Below are positions 9,530 through 18,303 of a stretch of 64,000 nucleotides of DNA, piece by piece. The first letter of the stretch is position 1; the number at the start of each line of letters is the position of its first letter. The notes under the pieces were generated by a model. It saw only the letters and a program-made list of their open reading frames with translations. It was not told the DNA's origin and made no database searches. Made by a program: the position numbers and the translations under genes. The stretch comes from Bradyrhizobium sp. WSM1417 (GTDB taxonomy: Bacteria > Pseudomonadota > Alphaproteobacteria > Rhizobiales > Xanthobacteraceae): positions 1,106,392-1,170,391 of the forward strand of contig NZ_KI911783.1 of NCBI RefSeq assembly GCF_000515415.1, written 5' to 3'.

Positions 9530-9946
9530 TTAGACTCCGGAGGAAAGTTTCAGCATCGCGTAGGTCGAGGCCAGCGCCACGGCGAACGAGAAGAAGTTGT
9601 TGAGCATGATCGAGATGAGCTTCAGCTTCTCGTTATGGATGTAGTCCTCGATTACGACCTGCATGCCGATCTTCATGTGCCAGGCGCTGGCGAAGATGAA
9701 GAGCAGCAGGATCACCGCGATCGGCAGCGAGCCCAGGATCTGTGCGGCGCCGGCCTGGTTGCGGCCGAGCAGCATCATCATGATCACGATCACGGGGATC
9801 ATCAGCAGCGTCATGGCGACGCCGGTGATGCGCTGGCGCCAGAAATCGGACGTGCCCGAATGCGCCGCGCCGAGATTGCGCACGCGGCCGAGCGGGGTGC
9901 GCATCGAGGAGCCCTTCGGAGCGCCGTGGGATTCGTCGAAACTCAT
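9530..9946 (-). CDS. sdhD: Succinate dehydrogenase hydrophobic membrane anchor subunit
   Basis: A 138-residue membrane protein with three transmembrane segments. It starts with a soluble MSFDESHGAPKGSSMRTPLG leader and then has RITGVAMTLL. ASAWHMKIGMQVVIEDY contains the probable heme b ligand histidine and the Asp-Tyr (DY) pair important for quinone reduction in this family. The ATG overlaps the sdhC stop as ATGA (9943-9946), so the two anchors are translationally coupled. Confidence 0.93.
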   Translation of the reverse strand: MSFDESHGAPKGSSMRTPLGRVRNLGAAHSGTSDFWRQRITGVAMTLLMIPVIVIMMMLLGRNQAGAAQILGSLPIAVILLLFIFASAWHMKIGMQVVIEDYIHNEKLKLISIMLNNFFSFAVALASTYAMLKLSSGV

Positions 9947-10341
9947 CGTCCGCCTCCGATCGCGTAGGCGATGATCCAGACGAGGACCGTGAGCCCGATG
10001 CCGCCGATCAACGCGCCCCAGGTCAACGCTTCGCGCTCATTGGCCTTGAAGCCGTAGCCGAGGTCCCAGACGAAATGCCGGATGCCGCTGAGCATGTGGT
10101 GCATCAGCGCCCAGGTGAAGCCGAACACGATCAGCCGGCCGATGATGCTGCCGGTGAAAGCCTGGACGTGGCTATAGGCGGCCGGGCCCGAGGCGGTCGC
10201 AATCAGCCACCAGGCCAGCAGCAGCGTTCCGGCGTAGAGGGCAATTCCGGTGGCGCGATGGACGATGGAGAGCGCCATCGTCAGGGTCCAGCGGTAGGTC
10301 TGAATGTGCGGTGAAAGCGGTCGTTCGATCCGTGCGGTCAT
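9943..10341 (-). CDS. sdhC: Succinate dehydrogenase cytochrome b556 subunit
   Basis: The first gene of the sdh operon encodes a 132-residue protein with three transmembrane helices. It begins MTARIERPLSPHIQTYRW, the classic alphaproteobacterial SdhC start. SIVHRATGIALYAG and HHMLSGIRHFVWDLG hold the quinone-site Ser/Arg and the heme b histidine. The reading frame is open upstream to 10545, but that extension has no family character. I therefore place the start at the ATG before the conserved RPLSPHIQ. Confidence 0.93.
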   Translation of the reverse strand: MTARIERPLSPHIQTYRWTLTMALSIVHRATGIALYAGTLLLAWWLIATASGPAAYSHVQAFTGSIIGRLIVFGFTWALMHHMLSGIRHFVWDLGYGFKANEREALTWGALIGGIGLTVLVWIIAYAIGGGR

Positions 10342-10861
10342 GGGCTTCAATTGCTTTATTGCGGCCCAGCATGGGGCGCGCGGGGATCGCGGAAGGTCGG
10401 CTCTATTTACGGAGTCGATTTCACCTGCGCAATCACCAAATCGCCATAAATCGAACTTGGGTTCAGCTCTAGGCCCTTGATGTAACAAGACCAATCGGGC
10501 GCTTGGTATACCAGAGCCATGGCGCACCGAGGAAAGACAGAACATAAATTCATCACTTGCTAGGAGAGCTGGGGCGCATTGAAATTACTATTGGAACGGC
10601 TCTAAGCCGCCGCAGGACAACCAGGGTTCAAACCAGTCATTTCATGACGTTCGAACCGGCAGGGATGATCGGTGAGCAATCCTCAATTTCCGCGAAGCGC
10701 ACCGATTTTTCGCGAGACGGGCGGATATGCGCAGCCTGCATCCCACCCCAGACCGCCGATGCGGCGGTCGACCCGACAAATCAGATCGCCTAGAGCATTG
10801 CGGGCAGCTGTCCGAGTGATGCATCGGAGAAGTTGTCAGCCATCGCCGGGGCAGGTCAGGG
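10342..10861. other. Intergenic region upstream of sdhC and the TauE-like gene
   Basis: About 520 bases between two divergent genes must hold both promoters. I could not fix a convincing -35/-10 pair. The part next to sdhC is AT-richer than its surroundings (10340-10560), as expected for a regulated promoter. No ORF with coding character, tRNA or large palindrome was found. Confidence 0.4.
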
Positions 10862-11722
10862 GTGATTGCAGGACTTGATATCAAGGAGATCGCCGAGCTC
10901 GCGCTGCTGCTGATCGCAACCGGCGCGCTCTCCGGATTTTTGGCCGGCGTGTTCGGCATTGGCGGCGGCGCGATTCTGGTGCCGGTGTTCTACGAGTGCT
11001 TCCGCATCGCCGGCGTGCCGCTGGAGGTGCGCATGCCGCTCTGCATCGGCACTTCGCTCGCTGTCATCATTCCGACCTCGATCCGTTCGTTCCAGGCGCA
11101 TTATAAGCGCGGCGCCGTCGATCTTGCGATCCTTCGGGTCTGGTGGCTGCCGATCCTGATCGGCGTCGTCACCGGCAGCGTGGTCGCGCGCTACGCGCCG
11201 GAGCGGCTGTTCAAAATCGTGTTCGTCGCCGTCGCCTGGTCTGCCGCGGTACGGCTGATCTTCGCGCGCGAGAGCTGGAAGCTCGGCGATGATCTGCCGA
11301 AGGGCCCCTTGATGCGAATCTACGGCTTCTGCGTCGGGATCCTCTCGACATTGATGGGCATCGGCGGTGGATTGTTTTCGAATCTGCTGATGACGTTCTA
11401 CGGCCGCCCGATCCATCAGGCAGTGGCGACATCGTCGGCGCTCGCGGTGCTGATCTCGATCCCCGGCGCGCTCGGCTACATCTATGCCGGCTGGCCTGCG
11501 GCCGCGCACTATCCCGGCGTTGCAGCCCTGCAAGTCCCATTCGCGCTTGGCTACGTCTCACTGATCGGCGCCGTGCTGGTGATGCCGATGAGCCTTGTGA
11601 CAGCACCACTCGGTGTGAGAGCCGCGCATGCGATGTCCAAGCGAACGCTGGAGGTGGCGTTCGGGTGTTATCTGTTTATCGTCGGCAGCCGGTTTGTGCT
11701 GAGCTTGTTAGGCGGGCAGTGA
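10862..11722 (+). CDS. TauE/SafE family sulfite/anion exporter-like membrane protein
   Basis: A 286-residue permease with about eight hydrophobic segments arranged as two similar halves. Each half starts with the glycine-rich motif of the family: LAGVFGIGGGAILVP near residue 30 and GILSTLMGIGGGLFSN near 160. Members export sulfite, sulfoacetate or related organosulfur anions, but the substrate here is unknown. The start is GTG at 10862. It stands alone, followed by an intergenic palindrome and then the convergent matB gene. Confidence 0.9.
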   Translation: MIAGLDIKEIAELALLLIATGALSGFLAGVFGIGGGAILVPVFYECFRIAGVPLEVRMPLCIGTSLAVIIPTSIRSFQAHYKRGAVDLAILRVWWLPILIGVVTGSVVARYAPERLFKIVFVAVAWSAAVRLIFARESWKLGDDLPKGPLMRIYGFCVGILSTLMGIGGGLFSNLLMTFYGRPIHQAVATSSALAVLISIPGALGYIYAGWPAAAHYPGVAALQVPFALGYVSLIGAVLVMPMSLVTAPLGVRAAHAMSKRTLEVAFGCYLFIVGSRFVLSLLGGQ

Positions 11723-11756
11723 CAGGTTTGGGGCAAGCGCGTCCTACACCCTCAGT

Positions 11757-11857
11757 GTCATTCCCCGCGAAGGCGGGGAATCCAGTACGCCGCGCCCTCT
11801 CGATTCTATCATAGCCGTCTCTGGAATACTGGATGCCCCGCCTTCGCGGGGCATGAC
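11757..11857. repeat. Intergenic palindrome, family A, copy 1
   Basis: A 101-bp element of two arms. Each arm is itself a hairpin (CCCCGCGAAGGCGGGG and its counterpart), and the arms pair through ATTCCAGTA-like inner sequences. Another full copy lies at 39918-40018, and a third is split by the IS30 element. It lies between convergent genes and may serve as a bidirectional 3'-end structure. Confidence 0.85.
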
Positions 11858-11896
11858 AGCGCGTCGTGTGGTGGCTCCTCGACGAGTCCGTGCCGC

Positions 11897-13426
11897 TCAC
11901 TTCTTCGCGTAAAGATCCTTGTAAATATCGCGCAGCACGTTCTTCTGCACCTTGCCCATGGTGTTGCGCGGCAGCTCGTCGACGACGAAGACGCGTTTGG
12001 GCATCTTGAACTTGGCCAAGCGCCCGTCGAGCGCCTTCAGCACCGCGGCCTCTGTCACGTCCGCGCCCTTGTTGCAGACCAGCACGGCCGTGACGCCCTC
12101 GCCGAAATCGGCGTGGGGTACGCCGATCACGGCGGATTCGATCACGCCGGGCATGGCGTCGATCTCGCTCTCGATTTCCTTCGGGTAGACGTTGAAGCCG
12201 CCGGAGATGACGAGATCCTTGCCTCGTCCCAAAATGTGGACGTAACCCTTGGCGTCGATCTTGCCGAGGTCGCCGGTGATGAAGAAGCCGTCATCGCGGA
12301 ATTCCGCCTTGGTCTTCTCCGGCATGCGCCAATAGCCTTTAAACACGTTCGGGCCCTTGACCTCGATCATGCCGATTTCGTCACGCGGCAGTTCCTTGGC
12401 CGTTTCAGGGTCGGTGACGCGCACGGAGACGCCGGGGAGCGGAAAGCCGACGGCGCCGGGCACGCGCTCGCCGTCATAGGGATTCGACGTGTTCATGTTG
12501 GTCTCGGTCATGCCGTAACGCTCGAGCACGGCATGCCCCGTGCGCGCCGACCATTCGCGATGGGTTTCGGCCAGCAGCGGCGCCGAGCCCGAGATGAACA
12601 GCCGCATGTGTTGTGTGGTTTCGCGCGACAGCGCAGCGTTCTGGAGCAGCCGGGTATAGAACGTCGGCACGCCCATCAGCACCGTGGCGCGCGCCATCAG
12701 CTTGATGATCAGATCGGGGTCGAGCTTCGGCAGGAAGATCATCGACGCGCGCGCAAACAGCGTCACGTTGGTCGCCACGAACAAGCCGTGGGTGTGATAG
12801 ATCGGCAGCGCGTGGATCAATACGTCCTTGTCGGTGAAGCGCCAGAAGCCGACGAGCGAGAGCGAGTTCGACGCCAGATTGTCGTGGGTCAGCATCGCGC
12901 CCTTGGAGCGGCCGGTGGTGCCTGACGTGTAGAGGATCGCGGCGAGATCGTCGTTTGCGCGCGACACTGTGGTGAATTGGCTGCTCGCCTTGTCGGCGGC
13001 GTCCGTCAGCGAGCCCTTGCCGTCAGGCCCGAGCGTCTCGACTTTGGCCTTTACCTTGGCGGCGATCGGGTCCAGCCCTTCCGCCTTGGCGGGATCGCAG
13101 ACCACGAGCGAGGGCTCGGCATCGCCGATGAAATAGTCGAGCTCGTTCAGCGTATAGGCGGTGTTGAGCGGCAGGTAGACCGCACCGGCCCGCACGGTGG
13201 CCAAATACAGCACGATGTTGGCCACGGATTTCTCGACCTGAACCGCAACGCGGTCGCCCGGCTTGACGCCGCGCGCGATCAGCACATTCGCCATTTGCCC
13301 GGCCTTGGCGATCAGGTCGCCATAGCTGATGCGGATGCGGTCATGCGTCTCGATCGCGAGGCGCTTCGGATCGTCGAGGCCGTCGAACAGGCGGGAAAAC
13401 AGATTGGCGTTGGCAGCTTGGTTCAT
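11897..13426 (-). CDS. matB: Malonyl-CoA synthetase (acyl-activating enzyme)
   Basis: A 509-residue AMP-forming ligase that makes malonyl-CoA from malonate, CoA and ATP. The phosphate-binding loop YTSGTTGRSKG (about 168-178), RYGMTETNMNTSNPYDGERVPG (the malonate-pocket region typical of MatB), the ITGDLGKID hinge and the catalytic-lysine region MGKVQKN near the C-terminus are all present. ATG 13426 is chosen over an upstream in-frame start (13474) because family proteins begin MNQAANANLF. It is divergent from the SDR gene, which may be co-regulated. Methylmalonate is an alternative substrate. Confidence 0.92.
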   Translation of the reverse strand: MNQAANANLFSRLFDGLDDPKRLAIETHDRIRISYGDLIAKAGQMANVLIARGVKPGDRVAVQVEKSVANIVLYLATVRAGAVYLPLNTAYTLNELDYFIGDAEPSLVVCDPAKAEGLDPIAAKVKAKVETLGPDGKGSLTDAADKASSQFTTVSRANDDLAAILYTSGTTGRSKGAMLTHDNLASNSLSLVGFWRFTDKDVLIHALPIYHTHGLFVATNVTLFARASMIFLPKLDPDLIIKLMARATVLMGVPTFYTRLLQNAALSRETTQHMRLFISGSAPLLAETHREWSARTGHAVLERYGMTETNMNTSNPYDGERVPGAVGFPLPGVSVRVTDPETAKELPRDEIGMIEVKGPNVFKGYWRMPEKTKAEFRDDGFFITGDLGKIDAKGYVHILGRGKDLVISGGFNVYPKEIESEIDAMPGVIESAVIGVPHADFGEGVTAVLVCNKGADVTEAAVLKALDGRLAKFKMPKRVFVVDELPRNTMGKVQKNVLRDIYKDLYAKK

Positions 13427-13539
13427 GCAAGATTTCCTCGACCGCAAGGCTTGACCACAAGGCTCGTCAGACAAGGCCGGTCAAAACCGAGGGCTGGATT
13501 AGCAAAAACCGCCCCGATGAAGCAACGGAGACAGTTTGC

Positions 13540-14301
13540 ATGACCAAAAACGGGAAACGCGTGGCCTGGGTGACAGGCGGGGGCAGTGGGATCGGAGAGG
13601 CCGGCGCCGAAGCGCTGGCGGCCGACGGCTGGACGGTGGTGGTCTCGGGCCGGCGCAAGGACGCCCTGGATACCGTGGTCGCGAAGATCACTGGGGCGGG
13701 CGGGGCCGCCGAGGCCATCGCGCTGGACGTGTCCGTCGCCGCCGCGGCCCAGAAGGCGGCCGATCAAATCGTCGCGAAGCACGGCCGGATCGACCTGCTG
13801 GTGAACAATGCCGGCATCAATGTCCCCAAGCGCAGCTGGAAGGACATGGAACTGGAGGGCTGGGACCAGCTGGTCCAGGTCAATCTCAACGGCGTGCTCT
13901 ATTGCATGCGCGCGGTGCTGCCGACGATGCGCAAGCAGCAGGACGGCTCCATCATCAACGTCTCGTCCTGGGCCGGCCGCCACGTCTCGAAAATGCCGGG
14001 CCCGGCCTACACCACGACCAAGCATGCGGTGCTGGCGCTGACCCATTCCTTCAACATGGACGAATGCGTCAACGGCCTGCGCGCCTGCTGCCTGATGCCG
14101 GGCGAGGTGGCGACCCCGATCCTGAAGCTGCGCCCGGTGGTGCCGAGCGAGGAGGAGCAGGCCAGGATGCTGCAATCCGAAGATCTCGGCCGCACCATCG
14201 CGTTCATCGCGAGCATGCCGGCGCGGGTCTGCATCAACGAGCTCTTGATCAGCCCGACGCATAATCGCGGGTTCATTCAGACGCCGCACAACAGGGATTG
14301 A
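13540..14301 (+). CDS. SDR family NAD(P)-dependent oxidoreductase
   Basis: A 253-residue classical short-chain dehydrogenase. The cofactor loop TGGGSGIGEAGA lies at residues 11-22, NNAG near 89, and catalytic Ser in INVSSWAG with Tyr/Lys in YTTTK near 155-159. SGRRKD after the second strand suggests a preference for NADP. The substrate is unknown. A CGGAGA ribosome site precedes the ATG. It starts 113 bases from the divergent matB, leaving room for a shared promoter region. Confidence 0.9.
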   Translation: MTKNGKRVAWVTGGGSGIGEAGAEALAADGWTVVVSGRRKDALDTVVAKITGAGGAAEAIALDVSVAAAAQKAADQIVAKHGRIDLLVNNAGINVPKRSWKDMELEGWDQLVQVNLNGVLYCMRAVLPTMRKQQDGSIINVSSWAGRHVSKMPGPAYTTTKHAVLALTHSFNMDECVNGLRACCLMPGEVATPILKLRPVVPSEEEQARMLQSEDLGRTIAFIASMPARVCINELLISPTHNRGFIQTPHNRD

Positions 14302-14327
14302 GGTGTAGCGCGCGCCTCATCCTCATC

Positions 14328-14459
14328 GTCGTCCTGGACAAGCGCAGCGCAGATCCAGGACCCATTACCCCAGGCAGTCGTTTGGCGTTGACCCGGAGTA
14401 GCCAGCTCGCATCGCAACTCCTCCCTGGGGTAATGGGTCCTGGCTTTCGCCAGGACGAC
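14328..14459. repeat. Intergenic palindrome, family B, copy 1
   Basis: A 132-bp element whose outer GTCGTCCTGG...CCAGGACGAC ends and inner arms pair. The arms at 14355-14374 and 14424-14443 are complementary over 20 bases without a mismatch. Four more copies lie at 16851, 37204, 41408 and 45470. The bases from 14460 to 14663 hold no recognisable gene. Confidence 0.88.
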
Positions 14460-14663
14460 GATGGTGAGTGCCTCACCACACGAACACACCCGCAGTTAGT
14501 TTCACGCATCACAAAGAAGTTTTGTTCGAAACCGCTTCGCAAACCCTCCCGTAATTCGAGCCAACGACGGCGCTGCTGCTTCACGCTCACAGGTTGCAGC
14601 CACTGTTGTTGCCCAACTCGAACGCCGGCAATCGCCGGTCACAATCCAATCGGGAGACCCTCC

Positions 14664-15218
14664 ATGTCGAAGCGTATTGCCTATCTCACCGCCGCAGCTT
14701 TCAGCGCGCTGGCCATCACCGCGACCGTCGTCGCGCCCGTCCGCGCCGAGGAAAAGACCGTCATGGTCGGCGGCGCCGCGATGTTCCCGTCCAAGAACAT
14801 CGTCCAGAACGCCGTCAACTCGAAGGACCACACCACGCTGGTGGCGGCGGTGAAGGCAGCCGGCCTGGTGCCGACGCTGGAAGGCAAGGGCCCGTTCACG
14901 GTGTTCGCGCCGACCAACGCCGCCTTCGGCAAGCTGCCGGCCGGCACCGTCGAAACCCTGGTCAAGCCTGAGAACAAGGCGACGCTGACCAAGATCCTCA
15001 CCTATCATGTGGTGCCCGGCAAGCTCGAGGCGTCCGACCTCACCGACGGCAAGAAGATGAAGACCGCCGAAGGCGAGGAGCTGACGGTGAAGAAGATGGA
15101 CGGCAAGGTCTGGATCGTCGATGCCAAGGGCGGCACCTCGATGGTCACCATCTCCAACGTCAACCAGTCGAACGGTGTGATCCATGTGGTCGACACCGTG
15201 CTGATGCCGGCGACGTAA
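14664..15218 (+). CDS. Secreted fasciclin (FAS1) domain protein
   Basis: A 184-residue exported protein. A Sec signal peptide MSKRIAYLTAAAFSALAIT ends near VRAEE (about 30). One FAS1 domain follows at about 45-183, with the H1 motif GPFTVFAPTNAAF, the YHV box (LTYHVVPGKL) and the H2 motif NGVIHVVDTVLMP. FAS1 domains mediate adhesion or matrix contacts; the bacterial versions are periplasmic or secreted and poorly understood. The start ATG has GGGAGA upstream. The open frame reaching back to 14298 runs through the palindrome and is not coding. Confidence 0.92.
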   Translation: MSKRIAYLTAAAFSALAITATVVAPVRAEEKTVMVGGAAMFPSKNIVQNAVNSKDHTTLVAAVKAAGLVPTLEGKGPFTVFAPTNAAFGKLPAGTVETLVKPENKATLTKILTYHVVPGKLEASDLTDGKKMKTAEGEELTVKKMDGKVWIVDAKGGTSMVTISNVNQSNGVIHVVDTVLMPAT

Positions 15219-15402
15219 ATACCGCGCGGCCCGGCTTCATCCCCGAACCGGATGCGACGAAATGGCGAGCCGGGGGGTCCCTGGCTCGCTTTATTGTGAC
15301 CATGATAGCCCGCCGGTATCGATTCGATGCCGGGCAGGGCGTAACGAAAGCGGACGCATCGGCGTATAATTGCTGTCAGACGATGTTCAGGACGGAACCG
15401 CC

Positions 15403-16032
15403 ATGTCGAGCCTCACAGTCACCGACGAGCAGGTCAGCGCCGCCCCGGCCAAAGTGATCCAGCCGGCCTGGGTCCGGGTCATGCACTGGATCAACGCCCT
15501 CGCCATGATCCTGATGATCCTGTCGGGCTGGCAGATCTACAACGCCTCGCCGCTGTTCGGCTTCAGCTTTCCGCGCGACTACACGCTCGGCGGCTGGCTC
15601 GGTGGCGGCCTGCTCTGGCACTTTGCGGCGATGTGGCTGTTGATGATCAACGGCCTTGCCTATCTCGTCACCGGTTTTGCCACCGGCCGCTTCCGGAAAA
15701 AACTGCTGCCGATCACCCCGTCCGGCGTGCTCCACGATGTCAGGGCTGCGCTGACTTTCAAGCTCGGCCATGCCGATCTCACCGTCTACAATTACGTCCA
15801 GCGCGTGCTCTATGCCGGCATCATATTGGTCGGCATCCTGATCGTGCTGTCGGGCCTTGGGATGTGGAAACCCGTGCAATTGCACTGGCTCGTGTCCCTG
15901 TTCGGCGATTATCCGACCGCGCGCTACATCCATTTCTTCTGCATGGCCGCGATCTGCGCCTTCCTCGTCATTCACGTTTTACTCGCGCTGCTGGTGCCGA
16001 AGAGCCTGCGCGCGATGATCATCGGCCGTTGA
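15403..16032 (+). CDS. Cytochrome b561-type membrane subunit (redox partner of the downstream molybdoenzyme)
   Basis: A 209-residue membrane protein with four predicted helices and the di-heme b histidine pattern of the Ni/Fe-hydrogenase/formate-dehydrogenase cytochrome b family. Histidines occur in VRVMHWINA (helix 1), LLWHFAAMW (helix 2) and FLVIHVLLALL (helix 4). It probably passes electrons between quinone and the Tat-exported molybdoprotein encoded 14 bases downstream. The two make a unit analogous to MsrQ-MsrP but with an unrelated cytochrome. ATG 15403 begins the conserved sequence. No other gene lies between this unit and the FAS1 gene. Confidence 0.88.
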   Translation: MSSLTVTDEQVSAAPAKVIQPAWVRVMHWINALAMILMILSGWQIYNASPLFGFSFPRDYTLGGWLGGGLLWHFAAMWLLMINGLAYLVTGFATGRFRKKLLPITPSGVLHDVRAALTFKLGHADLTVYNYVQRVLYAGIILVGILIVLSGLGMWKPVQLHWLVSLFGDYPTARYIHFFCMAAICAFLVIHVLLALLVPKSLRAMIIGR

Positions 16033-16046
16033 GCGGAGAGAGAGTC

Positions 16047-16829
16047 ATGGCCAAGCGCTCATTCCTGATTCCCGGCGTCGACAAGCGGCTGCTGATCAAG
16101 GACTCCATCAAGACGATGCCCGAGGTCAGCCGCCGCCGCTTCATCGCGGGCGGCGCCAGCCTCGGTGCGCTGACCCTGCTCACCGGCTGCGATGTGATCG
16201 ATTCGTCCTCCGCCGAGGAGATGCTGAAGTCGGTTTCGAAATTCAACGATGCCGTGCAGGCCTTCATTTTCAATCCCGACGCACTGGCGCCGACATTTCC
16301 CGAGAGCGCGATCACGAAGCCGTTCCCGTTCAACGCCTATTACGATCTCGACGACGCGCCCGAAGTCAATGGTGACGACTGGAAGCTGGAAGTCCGCGGC
16401 CTCGTCGAAAACAAGAAGTCGTGGACGCTTCCGGAATTGTACAAGCTGCCGCAGGTCACGCAGATCACCCGCCACATCTGCGTCGAGGGCTGGAGCGCGA
16501 TCGGCAGCTGGACCGGTACGCCAATGCGCGACTTCCTCAAGCTGATCGGCGCCGACACGCGTGCAAAGTATGTCTGGTTCCAGTGCGCCGACAAGGACGG
16601 CTACAATTCTCCGCTCGACATGCGCACCGCGCTGCATCCGCAGACCCAGATGACGTTCAAATACGCCGGCGAAATCCTGCCGCGCGCGTATGGGTTTCCA
16701 ATGAAGATCCGCGTCCCGACCAAGCTCGGCTTCAAGAACCCGAAATACGTGGTCTCGATGGAAGTCACCAACGACTACAAGGGCGGCTATTGGGAAGACC
16801 AGGGGTACAATTCGTTCAGCGGAAGCTAG
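16047..16829 (+). CDS. Molybdopterin-dependent oxidoreductase, Tat-exported probable lipoprotein (MsrP/YedY-like)
   Basis: A 260-residue sulfite-oxidase-fold enzyme. The N-terminus has the twin-arginine motif SRRRFIAGG (about 29-37), a hydrophobic stretch, and LLTGC ending near residue 50, a lipobox. The protein is therefore probably folded with cofactor, exported by Tat and anchored as a lipoprotein. The Mo-ligand cysteine lies in RHICVEGWSAIGSWTG (about 150), and the C-terminal FPMKIRVPTKLGFKNPK matches the family's substrate channel. The substrate is unknown; relatives reduce methionine sulfoxide. The gene follows its cytochrome b by 14 bases, with GGAGAG as ribosome site. Confidence 0.9.
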   Translation: MAKRSFLIPGVDKRLLIKDSIKTMPEVSRRRFIAGGASLGALTLLTGCDVIDSSSAEEMLKSVSKFNDAVQAFIFNPDALAPTFPESAITKPFPFNAYYDLDDAPEVNGDDWKLEVRGLVENKKSWTLPELYKLPQVTQITRHICVEGWSAIGSWTGTPMRDFLKLIGADTRAKYVWFQCADKDGYNSPLDMRTALHPQTQMTFKYAGEILPRAYGFPMKIRVPTKLGFKNPKYVVSMEVTNDYKGGYWEDQGYNSFSGS

Positions 16830-16850
16830 CTCCGCGGACCTGGCCTTACC

Positions 16851-16981
16851 GTCGTCCTGGACAAGCGAAGCGCAGATCCAGGACCCATTACCCCCGGGTT
16901 CAGTTTGACGAAGACCAGCAACCACGAATCTTCGCCAAACTCCTCTGTGGGGCAATGGGTCCTGGCTTTCGCCAGGACGAC
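16851..16981. repeat. Intergenic palindrome, family B, copy 2
   Basis: A 131-bp copy between convergent genes. It has the same outer GTCGTCCTGG/CCAGGACGAC ends as copy 1 and inner arms that pair with a few mismatches. Confidence 0.85.
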
Positions 16982-16986
16982 ACCGG

Positions 16987-18171
16987 TTAATGCTCCACCT
17001 TTCGCTGACACAACGCCGCTACCGCGCCCAGCGCCAGCAGCGCTGCCGACACATTCAGCGCGTAACTCAAGCTCCCCAGTGCGTCCGTGATGGCGCCGAC
17101 CACGATCGGCCCCAGCGTCTGGCCGACGCCGAAAGAGATCGTCATCGCCGCGATCGCGGTCGGCCACACCTCGGGCGGATAATTGAAGCGCACGAAGGCG
17201 GTGGTCGAGCCGACCACGGCGAAGAAGGCGACGCCGAACACGATTGCGGAGACCGCGAGCCATGCCGGTGAATGCCCGAGCATCGGCAGGGCGGCGCCGA
17301 GCGCGTTGGTGCCGAGAATGATCGCGGTCGCCAATCCGCCGCGATCGAGCGCGAGCACGCGGCGCCAGGCCCATGGCGTGACGAAGGCGCTCAAGCCAAT
17401 CAGGCTCCAGAACGCGGCCTGCGCCGCGGCCCCGCCGCCGCCGTCGCGCACATAGGCGATCATGAAGGTCATGTAGGCGATGTAGCCCGCGCCGAACAGG
17501 AAGTAGCCGGCGAGATAGATCAGCACGGGAAAAATCGCGAAGGCGCCGTGGCTGCCTTGCGAGAAACGCACGCCGCTCTCGATGCGGACCAGGAACAGCG
17601 GCACGGTCATGACGACGGACAGCAGGGTCATCGCCCACCACACGATCCACCACGAGCCCGGCCCGAAATATTGCAGCGTGAACGGGGCGATCAGGCCCGA
17701 TGCGAGAATGCCGATGCCGGGCCCGGCATAGAACAGGCTGAGCAGGAAATTCGCCCGCTCCGGGCGTGACTGCGCGATGGAAGCGGCCAACGCGCCGCCG
17801 GCGACGAAACCGGCCGCCGCGCCAACGCCCAGCACGAGACGCGCCAGGCTCAGCGCGACGAAATTCCCGGTCAGCGCGCAAGTCGCGAGCGCGGCGACGC
17901 AGGCCAGGGTTCCGCCGCGGATCGCGGCCGACCAGCCGACGCGCTGGATCAGCCGGGACGCCACAAGCGCGCCCGCGAGGTAGCCGACAGCGTTGATGGT
18001 GTTCATGAAACCGGCCGCCGAGTAGGACCAGCCGAGGTCCTCCCGCATGTCGGGCAGCACCAGCGAATAGGCGAAGCGGCCGATACCCAGCCCGACTGTC
18101 GCAGCCAGCGACAGGGTCAGGATCAGCCGCGCGGGATGGGCGTCGGGCGGGGGACGTTCAGGGGCGTGCAA
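16987..18171 (-). CDS. MFS transporter, YbfB/YjiJ family
   Basis: A major facilitator permease of about 394 residues with twelve hydrophobic segments. [31 protein letters not shown] at the N-terminus is typical of the YbfB/YjiJ group, and [13 protein letters not shown] is the loop 2-3 motif. Substrate unknown. The start is uncertain: the frame is open to 18249, but the conserved part begins just after a TTG at 18171, giving the family's usual length of about 390-400 residues. It ends next to palindrome B copy 2, and its promoter is divergent from leuB. Confidence 0.83.
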   Translation of the reverse strand: MHAPERPPPDAHPARLILTLSLAATVGLGIGRFAYSLVLPDMREDLGWSYSAAGFMNTINAVGYLAGALVASRLIQRVGWSAAIRGGTLACVAALATCALTGNFVALSLARLVLGVGAAAGFVAGGALAASIAQSRPERANFLLSLFYAGPGIGILASGLIAPFTLQYFGPGSWWIVWWAMTLLSVVMTVPLFLVRIESGVRFSQGSHGAFAIFPVLIYLAGYFLFGAGYIAYMTFMIAYVRDGGGGAAAQAAFWSLIGLSAFVTPWAWRRVLALDRGGLATAIILGTNALGAALPMLGHSPAWLAVSAIVFGVAFFAVVGSTTAFVRFNYPPEVWPTAIAAMTISFGVGQTLGPIVVGAITDALGSLSYALNVSAALLALGAVAALCQRKVEH

Positions 18172-18303
18172 ATGGGTACTCCGGCATGCGCAGTGTGGCA
18201 GGCCCTGCCCGCCTTGCACAGAACCGAAGCGGCAATGGTGTCTTGCCAAGCACGCATCGCCGCTCTAGCACTCCGGCCGAAATCGACCTCAGAGGAAACG
18301 ACC

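Noticed and set aside
7733..9967. 744-codon ORF opposite sdhA and sdhD
   Set aside because: Shadow of the sdh operon; composition is Ala/Arg/Val/His-rich without domains.
10620..10660. Possible tRNA T-loop-like GGTTCAAACC
   Set aside because: No acceptor or anticodon stems form around it. No tRNA found in the window.
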